Source: Emticicia sp965283955 (lineage in GTDB: Bacteria; Bacteroidota; Bacteroidia; Cytophagales; Spirosomataceae). Taken from it: a stretch of DNA of 64,000 bases. The translations under genes were made by a program, and so were the position numbers. The stretch is taken from assembly GCA_965283955.1 (NCBI GenBank), contig CBDIQW010000001.1:3100001-3164000 (forward strand), given 5' to 3'. The notes beneath the pieces were generated by a model. That model saw only the letters and a program-made list of their open reading frames with translations, was not told the origin of the DNA and ran no database searches. Below are positions 34,038-44,482 of this stretch, one piece after another; the first letter of the stretch is position 1, and every line of letters begins with the position of its first letter.

Positions 34038-34880
34038 TTAGTTTGCTCTTTTGTAGTAATAATCTAAAGGATTTTTGTAGATAAATTCATATTTCGAATG
34101 TTCGAGCCACTTTTTTGAACTAATTATTTTGAATGGCTGAGGTTCGGTAGGAGCTACAAATTCGGGCATTTCGAAGCCCAATTCTTCGCAATTTTTAGTG
34201 TAAATCTCTTTTCTGGTTGGGTGAATTGGTGAAACAATATTAAACGTTTCGTTCCAAATATTCTTTTCGATAATTGTCTCGATAACTTTGATTACATCAT
34301 CACGATGAACGTAATTCACTTGAATATCGCCCGTTGTGAGACCTTTCCAACCCGAAAAGTATTTGGCGGGAATTCGTTCATAGCCCATTAGTCCACCACA
34401 GCGTAGAATTGTTAGATTAACAGAAGATTCTTTCCAAAGAGCAAGTAGCAACTTTTCGGCTTTTACCATCGTCGGGCTGGCCGATTGCTCGGGTGTGATG
34501 ACATCTTCTTCAAATACTTCTCTATTGAGTTCGGGGTAAACCGAAGTCGAACTTATGTAAATGATATTTTTGATGGATGAAGTTTTGATGAACGTAATCA
34601 AATTAGAAATTTGCTCTACGTGGGCATCCACTTTCTGAAGGCTAATACGTGGAGGAATGTTTATCAACAACGTTTCAGAATTTAAAAAGTTATCCACATT
34701 TTCGCCAACAATTTGTGGATTAAGTTGAATGCGAAAAGCTTCGATACCATTTTCTGTCAGAATTGGTAGTTTTTCTTCATTAGTTGTACTTCCTTTTATT
34801 GTATAGCCTTTATCCGAAAAATGTTTTCCGAGTGGCAAACCCAACCAGCCACAGCCCAAAATACTTATTGATTTATTCAT
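34038..34880 (-). CDS. NAD(P)-dependent epimerase/reductase (extended SDR, YeeZ-like)
   Basis: A 280-residue cytoplasmic protein. ISILGCGWLGLPLGKHFSDK is a Rossmann GxGxxG loop as in the YeeZ-type SDRs. IIYISSTSVYP near residue 105 carries the conserved serine, and LRCGGLMGYER and VNYVHRDDVIKVIETII continue the extended-SDR pattern. The usual YxxxK is not obvious (P-T-M-V-K-A-E-K in its place), so it may be an atypical member. Its ATG overlaps the end of the GT2 gene by 4 bases (34877-34880), so the two are co-translated. Confidence 0.82.
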   Translation of the reverse strand: MNKSISILGCGWLGLPLGKHFSDKGYTIKGSTTNEEKLPILTENGIEAFRIQLNPQIVGENVDNFLNSETLLINIPPRISLQKVDAHVEQISNLITFIKTSSIKNIIYISSTSVYPELNREVFEEDVITPEQSASPTMVKAEKLLLALWKESSVNLTILRCGGLMGYERIPAKYFSGWKGLTTGDIQVNYVHRDDVIKVIETIIEKNIWNETFNIVSPIHPTRKEIYTKNCEELGFEMPEFVAPTEPQPFKIISSKKWLEHSKYEFIYKNPLDYYYKRAN

Positions 34881-35755
34881 TTGCTTGTTTCGTTTTTCAA
34901 CTTTTCTTCGCTCTCCAATTCAAAAATCTTTACATCAACCACAAACCTAAACCAAAGGGCTTGCAGGAAATGGAAAATCATACCTTCTTTGCCATCAAGA
35001 ATACCGAGTTGAATAAAATATCGGTGGAAAAAATAGATAAATGGACGCACAAAAAGTGGCATATCCCACCAAATTTTTTTCAAAAATGCGACTCGTTGGT
35101 CAGGATTTCCGAAGAATTTTGGTTGAATCGTTTGATTGCGTAATTCTTTCTTTCTTTCAATTTCTTCACGAGCAACTTGATCGCTGTATCGGTTATGTTT
35201 TTCAATCCAAAAACTGATTTTGTTTTCTTTGAGGTTTTCTTCTTTCAAATAGCCTTTGTCCCAAACGATGTTTTTACCTTCGGCCACAAAACGATGATCC
35301 ATGTTTTCGTTGAGGTCTGAGAAACCCACGCCCGTGCGAAACATTTTCATCAAATACTTTGGAAAATAGCCTCCGTGTTTGAGCCAGCGACCTTTGAAAT
35401 AGTTTTTTCGGTTAAAGAAAATTCCGTTGACATCAGCTGGTGTGTCTGAATTCTTGAAGTTTTTAAGCATCTCCAATAATTCAGGCAGAACGATATGGTC
35501 GGAATCGAGACCAATTGTCCAAGGAGTTTTTACTGGGAAATTTTTGAGAGCAAAATCCCATTGCTTTGGATGATTTTCGAACTTATTGTACTTGACGATT
35601 GCCCCATAACTGGCCGCAATTTCGAGTGTTCGGTCTGTACTTCCAGAGTCGAGAATGAAAGTTTCGGCGTTGAGTTCTTTGATAGACTCAAGTAATCGTG
35701 GAAGGTGTTGCTCTTCGTTGAAAGATAATATGATAAAAGAAAATTCGGTATTCAT
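34877..35755 (-). CDS. glycosyltransferase family 2
   Basis: A 292-residue GT-A enzyme. FSFIILSFNEEQHLPRLLES at the N-terminus, ETFILDSGSTDRTLEIA and TPWTIGLDSDHIVLPEL (a D-x-D metal/nucleotide-sugar site) are diagnostic. The rest is a variable acceptor domain with a basic, aromatic C-terminus suggesting membrane association. With the flippase upstream and the SDR downstream it fits a surface-polysaccharide or glycan assembly group. The sugar and acceptor are unknown. Confidence 0.88.
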   Translation of the reverse strand: MNTEFSFIILSFNEEQHLPRLLESIKELNAETFILDSGSTDRTLEIAASYGAIVKYNKFENHPKQWDFALKNFPVKTPWTIGLDSDHIVLPELLEMLKNFKNSDTPADVNGIFFNRKNYFKGRWLKHGGYFPKYLMKMFRTGVGFSDLNENMDHRFVAEGKNIVWDKGYLKEENLKENKISFWIEKHNRYSDQVAREEIERKKELRNQTIQPKFFGNPDQRVAFLKKIWWDMPLFVRPFIYFFHRYFIQLGILDGKEGMIFHFLQALWFRFVVDVKIFELESEEKLKNETSK

Positions 35756-35779
35756 GGGTGGTTATTTGGAGGAGATTAG

Positions 35780-35812
35780 AAGGAAGACTTCGTTTTAAAA
35801 GAAGTCTTCCTT
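35780..35812. terminator. hairpin between flippase and GT2 genes
   Basis: AAGGAAGACTTC (35780-35791) pairs with GAAGTCTTCCTT (35801-35812), perfect 12-bp arms. It lies immediately after the flippase stop on the minus strand, so it probably separates that transcript from the GT2-SDR pair. Confidence 0.75.
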
Positions 35813-35816
35813 AGCC

Positions 35817-37331
35817 TTAGTCTAAGCTTTTCTTCGATTTGCCGAAGCGAATGCCCAAACTTGTTCGTTCTGAAACAACGATTCCAAGCACAAAAAGCAT
35901 TGTTAGTAATAGATGAAACGGAATCGAGAATAGTAGATTCTCGATTTTGATTTGCCAAGAAATAACAATGAAGATTCCCGCAACGATTAAGTATTTAGTA
36001 ACTGAGCTAACTTCATACGGAATAGGATAATGTTTTTGCCCCTAATAATAGCAGAGTATCATCATAATAAACGAAGAAATAGCAAACGTAACGGCACAGC
36101 CCACGTATCCCCAAATTGGAATCAGAACGATATTTAAAATCACCGTAATAACCATTCCAATGATTGTAAAATAGGTGCCAAAATAGGTTTTATCACTCAG
36201 TTTAAACCACATCGAAATATTCTGATAAACCCCAATAAACAGATTGGCCAGCAATAAAATTGGGACTACAACTATACCAGAGCGGTAATTTTTACCCAAA
36301 ATCAAACTAATTAAATCAATGTTGATACTTACGCCCACCCAAATCAGTACACAAGCAATCGTAAACCATTTGGTGGCGAGAGCGAGCATCGAAGGAGAGT
36401 TTTTATCTTCGGCTTTCGAGAAAAAGAATGGGTCAGCTGCGTAGCGATACGCTTGCACTACGAGCAGCATGAAAATCGAAAGTTTATAGACGTTGGCATA
36501 AATACTAAAAGCATCGTCACTCGTAAGACCTTTATAAAATCCTTCGGGGAGTATTTTGATAAACATCAGGCGATCGGCAGTTTGATTGACTGCACCTGCT
36601 AAACCCATGATAAGTAATGGGTAAGCGTAGATTAGCACAGGCTTAAACTTTTGGAAATCGAAGCTAAAACGAAAGTCGATAAATTCTCGCCACAAAAGCA
36701 AAATTGTAATCAAACTGGCAATAAAATTAGCCCAAACGATATAATCAGGCCCAATAGCTGGATTGTAGAAATAATTGGCAAAGGGCTTCCATGACTCAAG
36801 GAAAAGGCCTTCATGGATGTATTTACAAAACATCAAATAAAAGGCATTTAGCCCAATATTGATAAAAATATTTGTCATGCGAATAAATACGAAGCGTTTT
36901 GCTCGGTTTTCCGCTCTTAATTTTACGAAAGCGATGGCTGCAATGGCATCGGTTGCTAAAATAATAGCAAACCAAACGATGAGGCGTTCTTTACCTGGAA
37001 AACCCATCCAGTTGATGATAGGTGTAGCAAAAAAGAAAATAATAATCGAAAAAACTATACTCGTCAGAATGATGTAAGAGAGTATCAGATTGAAATATTC
37101 TTGGCGATTTTCTTTCTTGGCATAGCGGAAAAAAGCCGTTTCCATACCGTAGGTGTAGAGTATATTCAATAAAATGACCCAAACATAAAGTTGGTTGTTA
37201 TCAGCAAGGAGTTTAGGTTGGTCGAAAACACGGGTATGAACCGCCACCAAAAGCCAGTTGAGAAAACGTCCAACAATACTACTTAAACCATAAAGGGCGG
37301 TGTCGCTCGCCAGTTTTTTTACTACACTCAT
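35817..37331 (-). CDS. oligosaccharide flippase family protein (in-frame stop)
   Basis: A polytopic protein of the Wzx/MATE-like polysaccharide transporter family with about 14 membrane segments. It begins SVVKKLASDTALYGLSSIVG and carries FDQPKLLADNNQLYVWVILL. An in-frame TAG at 36042-36044 ends the frame after MMILCYY, yet the same frame continues without a break as GQKHYPIPYEVSSVTKYLIV through two more membrane segments to the stop at 35817, giving 504 codons, the usual family length. One missing T and one extra G (TATTATTTAGGG to TATTATTAGGGG) would explain the stop. It flips lipid-linked oligosaccharides across the inner membrane (family knowledge). Confidence 0.82.
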
Positions 37332-37362
37332 ATTTTATTTTCGTTAATCACGATGCCCTTCG

Positions 37363-40300
37363 TTACTGATTTCTTCTGAGGGCTGGCTTGATTGCCATCA
37401 AGTAATCGTTATTTCTGACCGCTAAGATAATATCTTCTTTGCCAACTTTTATCTTTCTTAGCCTTCTTACTTGTCCTTTTACTGGTAATCCTTGCATTTG
37501 GGTAGCTTCAAAGTCGCCTTTTCCTCGATTTACCAATACCGTACCGTAGTCAGCATCGTATCTACCCATCTGAATATTACATTCATAGAAGTTTCCCATC
37601 AGTAATACATCGGGCAGCGAATCGCCATTGGCATCAATAATTTGTGCATCGTTGTATGGCGTGAATTGAGCATTTGCTGGTAGGGGTTTGGTCGTGAAAT
37701 TTCCCTTGCCGTCATTTATCAAAATAGCATTACTAAAATAATCAGCCTCAAATAAAGTAGCGGTATTGAGTAGGTCTTTACCCACAATATCAGCAATGCT
37801 GGCTTTAGCAAAGTCTTTGGCTAATAAGTATTTTTTCTTCGTAACGGGCAATTGTTTATCAATTTCCAGTTTATTGGCAAATGGAATTTCTTTGTCGTTT
37901 AAATAATAGGTTAGAATTTGTTCTCTTTTGCCATTTCCGTCATAATCATTCACGTACATGCGTATGGGTTGCGAAACCGACGCTTGTAATCGGCTATTTT
38001 GCCCAAGATTTCCTGCTAAAATATCAATATCGCCATCGCTATCAAAATCGAATGGTAGCGTGAAATTCCACCAACCTTTTTCCTGACTTAAAGCCTTTTT
38101 CGTGAATTTTCCTTTATTATTTTCAAACATTGTTATCGAATCCCACTCCAATGCAAGAAGTAAATCTTGGTCGCCATCTTTGTCCATATCGGCAAAAGTA
38201 GCATTTTTTACTAAACCTGCTTGGGCAAGTTCGGGAGCAAAGGTAGCTGTAATATCGGTAAATCGACATGTACCGTCATTTTTGAGCAAATACGAACGAG
38301 GAATTGCACCATAATCCCACGGCACTGCTCGGCCTGAAATGAATAAATCCATTTTTCCATCAGCATCAAAATCAATTGGTTTGACTGATGAGGCGGTCAT
38401 ATAAATACCATTGAAGGCATCGGGTTTTAGCGTAAAATTACCTTTGCCATCGTTGAGATAAAGGCGTTGGGTAAGACTTTGTGCTTTACCAAAAAACTCG
38501 TTTCCACCAGTGGCAACAACTAAATCGAGGTGAGTGTCGGCATTTACATCAACAAAAAGGGCATCAACATCTTCGTAAAGGCTGTCATTTTCAATGGCTG
38601 GCTGTTTGGTTCTGACGAACTTACCTTCAGGTTTTTGTAAAAAGATTTGACTTTTGAAATCTCTTGCCGAACCCACAAAAACATCTTCTAAACCATCGTG
38701 ATTAATATCGGCTACTGCTAAAGCGGGTCCTGCGGTTGACATCATGTTGGGAATTAGGATTTCACGGTCAAACTCAACAAAATTGTTTTCTTCGTGCTTT
38801 ATTTCTAAGCCAATTTCTTGGGCTATATTCTGAAATTCAACTGTTTTTGTTTTCGGAGTTAAGGTTTTATAATCGAAAACAGGCAAACCCGCCGTGAAAT
38901 TTACTTGAATTTTGTTTTTAGAGAAACTCGATCTTTCGAGTCTCTGATAGGTATTATTCGGCCAAACGATTAGAATCGAATCAACTTCGGCAGCATTGCC
39001 AAGCCCAACGGTAAGCGGTATTTCCATGCTCGACTGAAAACCTCGTACTGGGAATTTTTCGTAGGTAATGGTTTTATCTTTCTTGAAAACCAAACATTTT
39101 GTGCCAATGGCATTGAGGTTTTGAGCGTCACCTTTGAGCGAAATCGCCAGTGATTTATTCTGTGGGTTGTTTTTATTGGCAAAATTTTCGTAAATAAAAG
39201 CCTTTTCGTTGATGTTATTGGTGATGATGTCTAAATCCCCATCGTTATCTAAATCGGCATAAACTGAGCCATTCGAGAAAGATAGTCTATCATCCAAAAT
39301 TTCAGGTTCTAAATCTCTGAAAGCAAGATTTGCTTGGTTGGAAAAGAATTTATTGAAAAGTTTGATTTCGGGCAATTTATCGACCAACGAGACATCGGTT
39401 TCATCAAACTTCTTTTCTTTGATTTTTTCTTGAATAACCTCATCAGATGCAAATTTGATGTAGTCGATGTCGTTCATGCGTTTGCCGATGCCATTTGAGA
39501 CAAACAAATCCTTGTAACCATCATTATCGAAATCGACAAAAAGCGATGCCCATGACCAGTCGGTGGCATGAATACCCGAAAACATACCTATTTCGGAGAA
39601 AGTACCGTTTCCGTTATTGAGTTGGAGGTTATTTCTCGAAAATTGATAATTATAGCCTTGTTTTAGTTTATAATTGAAAATATTGTAAGCATCGTCGCCC
39701 TCTGAGCGTTTCAAAATTTCGGGATCGCTCGGAAGCATATCCAGCGAGACAATTTCTGGGAAAGCATCGTTATTGATATCGGCAATATCAACTCCCATCG
39801 AAAATTGGCTCGTGTGCATCATTTGAGTATTGATTTCGTCCTTGAATCCAGCACCTTTTTGGTTGATGTAGAGATAATCGTTTTCATGAAAATCATTACC
39901 GATGTACATATCAGGGTAGCCATCTAAATTGACATCACCAACGCACACGCCCAAACCATAGCCCAAAACCGTACCGATAATACCTGAATTTTCGGTTACT
40001 TCTACATAGCGTGGGTGCGACAAAGCACCATCTTTTGTGGCCATAAAAAGTTTATCGCCCGCTGTTGGGTGAAATGTTCCATCGAAATTTGTTCTTGCTC
40101 CGAAAGTACCATTGCTATGCACCGAGTGATTGAGCATGAACATATCTAAATCTCCATCTAAATCATAATCGAAAAAGGCTGCCTGCGTGCCGAATCCTCT
40201 TAAATCTAAGCCGTATTCTTTTGATTGTTCTTCATAAATAGGAGTGCCTTCGGGGGTGATTTTCTGACAAACATACAAAAGATTTTGTCCTTTTAGTCCC

Positions 40301-40704
40301 TCATAATCGCCCACTTGACTGATGTAAATATCGAGTTTTCCATCTTGGTTAATATCAACAATTGATACACCCGTTGACCAACCTTTATTTGATTTGAAAT
40401 TACTTTTGGCTGTAATATCTTCAAATTTTAGTCCGCCTTTATTGAGGTAAAGTTTGTTTTCTTTGAGGTTTGAGGTGAAGCATAAATCGACTAAACCATC
40501 GTTGTTTAAATCGCCTGCTCCAACACCGCCGCCGTTGTAGAAATACATATAATTGAAGATATTCAAATCTTTGCTCGGCACTAAATCATTCGAGAAGTCG
40601 ATGCCCGTTTGTTCGGGACTTAATAATTGGAATTTATAGTTTTCATTTTTTTTGCATGAAAACAATAAAATTGAAGACAGGATAAGTATAAAAAACTTTT
40701 GCAT
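37363..40704 (-). CDS. CRTAC1/ASPIC-UnbV VCBS-repeat lipoprotein
   Basis: A 1113-residue surface lipoprotein. The lipobox is LSSILLFSCKKNE. The body has two blades of FG-GAP/VCBS repeats (DLNNDGLVDLCFTSN, DYDLDGDLDMFMLNHSVHSN, DINHDGLEDVFVGSARDF), each with the D-x-N/D-x-D-G calcium-binding loop, around a central ASPIC/UnbV segment (AIGTKCLVFKKDKTITYEKF, VRGFQSSMEIPLTVGLG). The family is common beside SusCD and TonB genes and is thought to bind glycans or proteins at the surface; no activity is established. It is intact and a clear paralog of the 47301-50610 gene, likely in the same minus-strand transcript as the TonB receptor. Confidence 0.9.
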   Translation of the reverse strand: MQKFFILILSSILLFSCKKNENYKFQLLSPEQTGIDFSNDLVPSKDLNIFNYMYFYNGGGVGAGDLNNDGLVDLCFTSNLKENKLYLNKGGLKFEDITAKSNFKSNKGWSTGVSIVDINQDGKLDIYISQVGDYEGLKGQNLLYVCQKITPEGTPIYEEQSKEYGLDLRGFGTQAAFFDYDLDGDLDMFMLNHSVHSNGTFGARTNFDGTFHPTAGDKLFMATKDGALSHPRYVEVTENSGIIGTVLGYGLGVCVGDVNLDGYPDMYIGNDFHENDYLYINQKGAGFKDEINTQMMHTSQFSMGVDIADINNDAFPEIVSLDMLPSDPEILKRSEGDDAYNIFNYKLKQGYNYQFSRNNLQLNNGNGTFSEIGMFSGIHATDWSWASLFVDFDNDGYKDLFVSNGIGKRMNDIDYIKFASDEVIQEKIKEKKFDETDVSLVDKLPEIKLFNKFFSNQANLAFRDLEPEILDDRLSFSNGSVYADLDNDGDLDIITNNINEKAFIYENFANKNNPQNKSLAISLKGDAQNLNAIGTKCLVFKKDKTITYEKFPVRGFQSSMEIPLTVGLGNAAEVDSILIVWPNNTYQRLERSSFSKNKIQVNFTAGLPVFDYKTLTPKTKTVEFQNIAQEIGLEIKHEENNFVEFDREILIPNMMSTAGPALAVADINHDGLEDVFVGSARDFKSQIFLQKPEGKFVRTKQPAIENDSLYEDVDALFVDVNADTHLDLVVATGGNEFFGKAQSLTQRLYLNDGKGNFTLKPDAFNGIYMTASSVKPIDFDADGKMDLFISGRAVPWDYGAIPRSYLLKNDGTCRFTDITATFAPELAQAGLVKNATFADMDKDGDQDLLLALEWDSITMFENNKGKFTKKALSQEKGWWNFTLPFDFDSDGDIDILAGNLGQNSRLQASVSQPIRMYVNDYDGNGKREQILTYYLNDKEIPFANKLEIDKQLPVTKKKYLLAKDFAKASIADIVGKDLLNTATLFEADYFSNAILINDGKGNFTTKPLPANAQFTPYNDAQIIDANGDSLPDVLLMGNFYECNIQMGRYDADYGTVLVNRGKGDFEATQMQGLPVKGQVRRLRKIKVGKEDIILAVRNNDYLMAIKPALRRNQ

Positions 40705-40765
40705 TCAGCGTGAAAATTTTGTGATTTGAATAAGTGGGTCTTTGCGGTAATTCACAATCTGGGCT

Positions 40766-40798
40766 AACGTTGAAAAGGTTCAAAACTCTGCCAGCGTT
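40766..40798. repeat. diverged copy of the 33-base palindrome
   Basis: AACGTTGAAAAGGTTCAAAA then CTCTGCCAGCGTT keeps the same length and the outer AACG.../...CAGCGTT arms as 32658-32690, with mismatches inside. It sits between the TonB receptor and the first CRTAC1 gene. Confidence 0.6.
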
Positions 40799-40861
40799 CA
40801 TTCCTGCATGAATCAGCATTGAACCAATAAATAATAAAGTCCATAAAACCCAGTAAGCAAG

Positions 40862-43254
40862 TTACTGAAACTCAAAATTATAAGCCAAACTTACAATTGG
40901 AGCGGCAAAAATTTGCAATTTATAAGCTTTGTTTACGCCATTTTCGGTTTTGAAAAATACTGAATAAACATTCTTTTTGGCGTAAAGATTATAGACCGTA
41001 AATGCCCAACGAGTTTTGTATCGTCGGTCTTTCATGCGTGGATTATAGATATTCCACGCAAAAATCTAAACGATGATAGTCGGGAATTCGTTTATTGTTT
41101 CGTTCATCAAAAAACGGATAGACGTTATTGAGGTAATTCACAAAACCAACGGGTTCGGTATAAGGTCTGCCTGTGCTGTACATAAACGTAAAGCTAAACG
41201 AATTGTGTTTATCGACCGTGATATCAAGTGAACTATTAAAGCTGTGCGGGCGGTCATAGTTGGAGGCGTACCAATTGCCATTATTTACTCGGTCGATTGG
41301 GTTTACATCTTCAAAAGTGCGGTTAAATGCCCTCGAATACGTATAATTTACCCAACCATTCACTTTGCCTTTCTTTTTTGTTAGCATCAACTCTAAACCG
41401 TATGCCTTGCTGATACCTTGAACGATTTGCGTTTCGGGGTATTTTTGTAAGAGAAAATCAGCCCCAGTGTTTATAATCTACGATATTTTCGGTAAATCGG
41501 TAATACCCTTCAAGCGAAACATCATAGATATTATCATTGAAAGATTGGTAATAACCCACCGAAATCAACGAGCTGATTTGTGGTTTGATGTGTTGGTCGG
41601 AAGTTTTCCAGCGAGAGGTTGGAATTGGAGTTGTCGTGTTTGAAACAATCTGCAAATATTGACGCATCAAATTATAGCCAAACTTCAATGAGGAGTTTTC
41701 GCTGAGGTTATATCGAAGTCCAAAACGTGGCTCAAAACCACCATAAGATTTCATTATGCTTCCTTTTGAAACTTGAAAAGTATCAAGTACCGAATAGTCG
41801 TCACGGGGTTCGCCTGCAATATAAGTTCTGTAATTATTCGGTCCAATTGCCATAAATCTTGAGTATCGAATGCCCATCGAAACTGCCAATTTTTTAGAGA
41901 TTTCATACTCATCATCGGCATACCAACCTGCTTCGTTGGCGTATTCTATTGGAGTTGTGATGTATTTTACACTTTCACTACCGTTTGGATTTAGCGTTCC
42001 AGGTTTGATTGTATATTGAATAAAACTCAGCCCTGATTCTATTTTGTGCTTGCTTAATTGATAATTTATATTAGATTTTATCTGTTTCTGCAAAAGACTT
42101 GATTCTAAACTTACCTCATTATCTGTTTTTTCAACATTAATAATTTTGGGCGAATACTGAGCCACTAAAGCTGTTGTTTGAAGATTCAGTTTAGGGTTTA
42201 TGACGTGCAACCAACGCATCATTCCGTTGTCGGTGTAGTGCTTATAAAATGTCGAAACGCCAATTACGTTCGGAAGATTCGTCAGTAAATTTGTCTGAAA
42301 ATTATCATAACTTTTATAATACATCGCCGTGAGTGTATTCTTAGGATTCATTTTCCAGAAACCTTTAAAAACGCCTTCACCAAATTTTGTTCGGATGTCA
42401 TTCAAGCGGTCGGAGGCAATGGGCAAAAGAAAATCATTAAAAGCAGCTCTACCAGCGAAGTAAATGCCCACTTTATCTTTTACAATTGGGGCTTCAACCA
42501 TCAAACGATTCGATACGAGACTAATACCCCCTTTAATCATGAATTTTTCAAGACTGGGGTTTTTCAGACTAATATCAACTACCGAAGCAGCACGACCGCC
42601 GTATCTTCCTGGCACGTTTCCTTTGTACAAATCTAAATTTGTGACGGCATCAGGCGGAAAAACTGAAAATAAACCAAACATGTGCGTTGGGTTGAAAATC
42701 GGGGTATCATCAAGTAAAATAAGGTTTTGGTCGGTTGTGCCACCTCTGATATTTACACCATTTGAAGCTTCGCCCACACTCGTTACCCCTGGGAGCATCT
42801 GCATTCCTCGCAGCAAATCTAATTCGCCAAAAGCCGAGGGTAATTTCTGAAAGGTTTTGATATTGATTTGGTTAACTCCGAGCAATGGCTGCCGAACATT
42901 TTGGTCGAAACCTTTGGTTGTAATAACCACTTGTTCCAGTTCATTTTCAACCCTTGTGAGCGAAAAATCTATGTTCAAATTGGTTTGTTGCGAAGCAATA
43001 AATTCTGAAGAAGAGACATATCCCACATAACGTACATTGAGCGTGTGGTTTCCCCTCGAAACTGTTAGTACAAATTTGCCATCAGTATCAGTTTTTGTGC
43101 CATTTTTAGATTTATTGTAATCAAGGATTATTGATGCCCCTTCCAACGGCGTGTTGGTAAGTGAATCTCGAACTACGCCAGTAATGTAAAACTGGGCGTG
43201 AGTATTGAAACCAGCAAACAATAGGGCGATATATAAATAAATATATTTTTTCAT
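40862..43254 (-). CDS. TonB-dependent receptor with carboxypeptidase-like N-terminal domain (two one-base frameshifts)
   Basis: Three frames join to 796 residues if extra bases at 41469 and 41048 (both G on the plus strand) are removed: the joins read VDYKTGADFLLQKYP and VEYYNPRMKDRRYK. The start at 43254 overlaps the DUF4249 stop as ATGA; a start 12 bases earlier is possible. The signal peptide (KKYIYLYIALLFAGFNTHAQ) is followed by a CarbopepD_reg-like domain (FYITGVVRDSLTNTPLEGAS), a plug (LPSAFGELDLLRGMQMLPGV) and a 22-strand barrel ending SLAYNFEFQ. It is an outer-membrane energy-coupled importer. DUF4249 partners usually sit beside such receptors. The substrate is unknown. Confidence 0.86.
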
Positions 43255-44459
43255 TGTATTTGCCATCCAGCTGGTTTGATTGGTGTGCGACTTAGGCTTT
43301 TCTTACAGATTGCCAACGGAATATCAAGACGCTCAACTGAAGATTCTTCGAGTTGAGGTAAACGGTTATTTTTTGCAAAAAACAAAGCATTTAGTCCTGC
43401 CCCTGTGGTATTTTTACGTGTGAGCATATACTTTTGTTCACTAACAGATGAAACCGAGAAATAGCCCAAAATCAATTCGCCCGAATCATCTTTGTTATAA
43501 ACATTGCTTTTGATGGGAGCGGGGGGCGTGTCGGCGAGCGTACCAGTATTGATTGATTGGTCTTGAATCAATTTAAAATACCTAAAAGCATTGGGCGATA
43601 ACGACATTTGTTGAATACTCACCAAACATTGATTTGACTGATAAAGCGGGATTTGGGCAACCAATTTGTTTTTTTGAAGTTGGCCATCGGTGAAAACATC
43701 TGAAAAAATATTGATGTCGGAGCTATAAAAAATATCCCAACACGAAGTACCGCAACTATAGTCGAAAATATTGTTATTGTTAAGTGTCAAATCTCGGTAG
43801 CAAGTGCCATTTTCGCCATTTTCATCCTCATATAAATAATACCTGCCTTGTGAACAAGTTTCGCAAAATCGTTGAGTTTCCCACTGTGTCCAACGCCACC
43901 TGTAAAAGTTTTTTTCGGTCGGAGTATCTTGAAAATCTATGTAAAAATCATTAGTTGAAATACGCTCTTCGCTGGTTGGGAATTTCTTTATTCCTGTCCT
44001 GTTAAACTCTTCGTAAACTTTGCTGATGGCCGAAACGGGCAACATTTTTTCAAGCGGAGATTCGTAAGTTTTACCGTTTGGGGTCTGAAACCATAGTTGA
44101 TAAGAACTTCCAACTTTTGCTCGAAAATTATCGGGTAAATAATAATACCCTGGTAAGGTCTCTTCTAAATCAATGCTTTGTGTGCCATTAACGATAAGTT
44201 TTACGTTTGCATCAGAAACAGGAATAGATTCCTTTTTTTGAGCCAAGATTATAGAGGTAAATTCTGAACTTTTGAATTGTGCATTTTCGGAAGTTTGGAA
44301 AATTGTCACGAATTGTGGTTCGTTCAAATCGGTCAATACGCCATCTACAATGATGTAGCCTTTACTGCTGCTGATGTTGATATTGTAGGGGTCAACACAA
44401 GCCAAAAAAGCAAGACAAAGCGTAAAGAAAATAAATATATTTCGTCTGAAAAGTTTCAT
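43251..44459 (-). CDS. DUF4249 lipoprotein
   Basis: A 402-residue exported lipoprotein (lipobox FFTLCLAFLACVDPYN). The N-terminal part KGYIIVDGVLTDLNEPQFVT followed by ETLPGYYYLPDNFRAKVGSS is the DUF4249 opening, and a cysteine cluster (FCETCSQGRYY, SCGTSCWDIF) occurs in the middle. DUF4249 genes lie directly upstream of TonB receptors in Bacteroidota, here with ATGA overlap, and are regarded as surface lipoprotein partners comparable in placement to SusD. Its own ligand is unknown. Confidence 0.88.
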   Translation of the reverse strand: MKLFRRNIFIFFTLCLAFLACVDPYNINISSSKGYIIVDGVLTDLNEPQFVTIFQTSENAQFKSSEFTSIILAQKKESIPVSDANVKLIVNGTQSIDLEETLPGYYYLPDNFRAKVGSSYQLWFQTPNGKTYESPLEKMLPVSAISKVYEEFNRTGIKKFPTSEERISTNDFYIDFQDTPTEKNFYRWRWTQWETQRFCETCSQGRYYLYEDENGENGTCYRDLTLNNNNIFDYSCGTSCWDIFYSSDINIFSDVFTDGQLQKNKLVAQIPLYQSNQCLVSIQQMSLSPNAFRYFKLIQDQSINTGTLADTPPAPIKSNVYNKDDSGELILGYFSVSSVSEQKYMLTRKNTTGAGLNALFFAKNNRLPQLEESSVERLDIPLAICKKSLSRTPIKPAGWQIQ

Positions 44460-44482
44460 CAGAATTTGGTTTTAATGCCGTT

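Noticed and set aside
41043..41390. Separate small gene of 115 codons
   Set aside because: It is the continuation of the TonB receptor barrel after a one-base insertion, not an independent gene.
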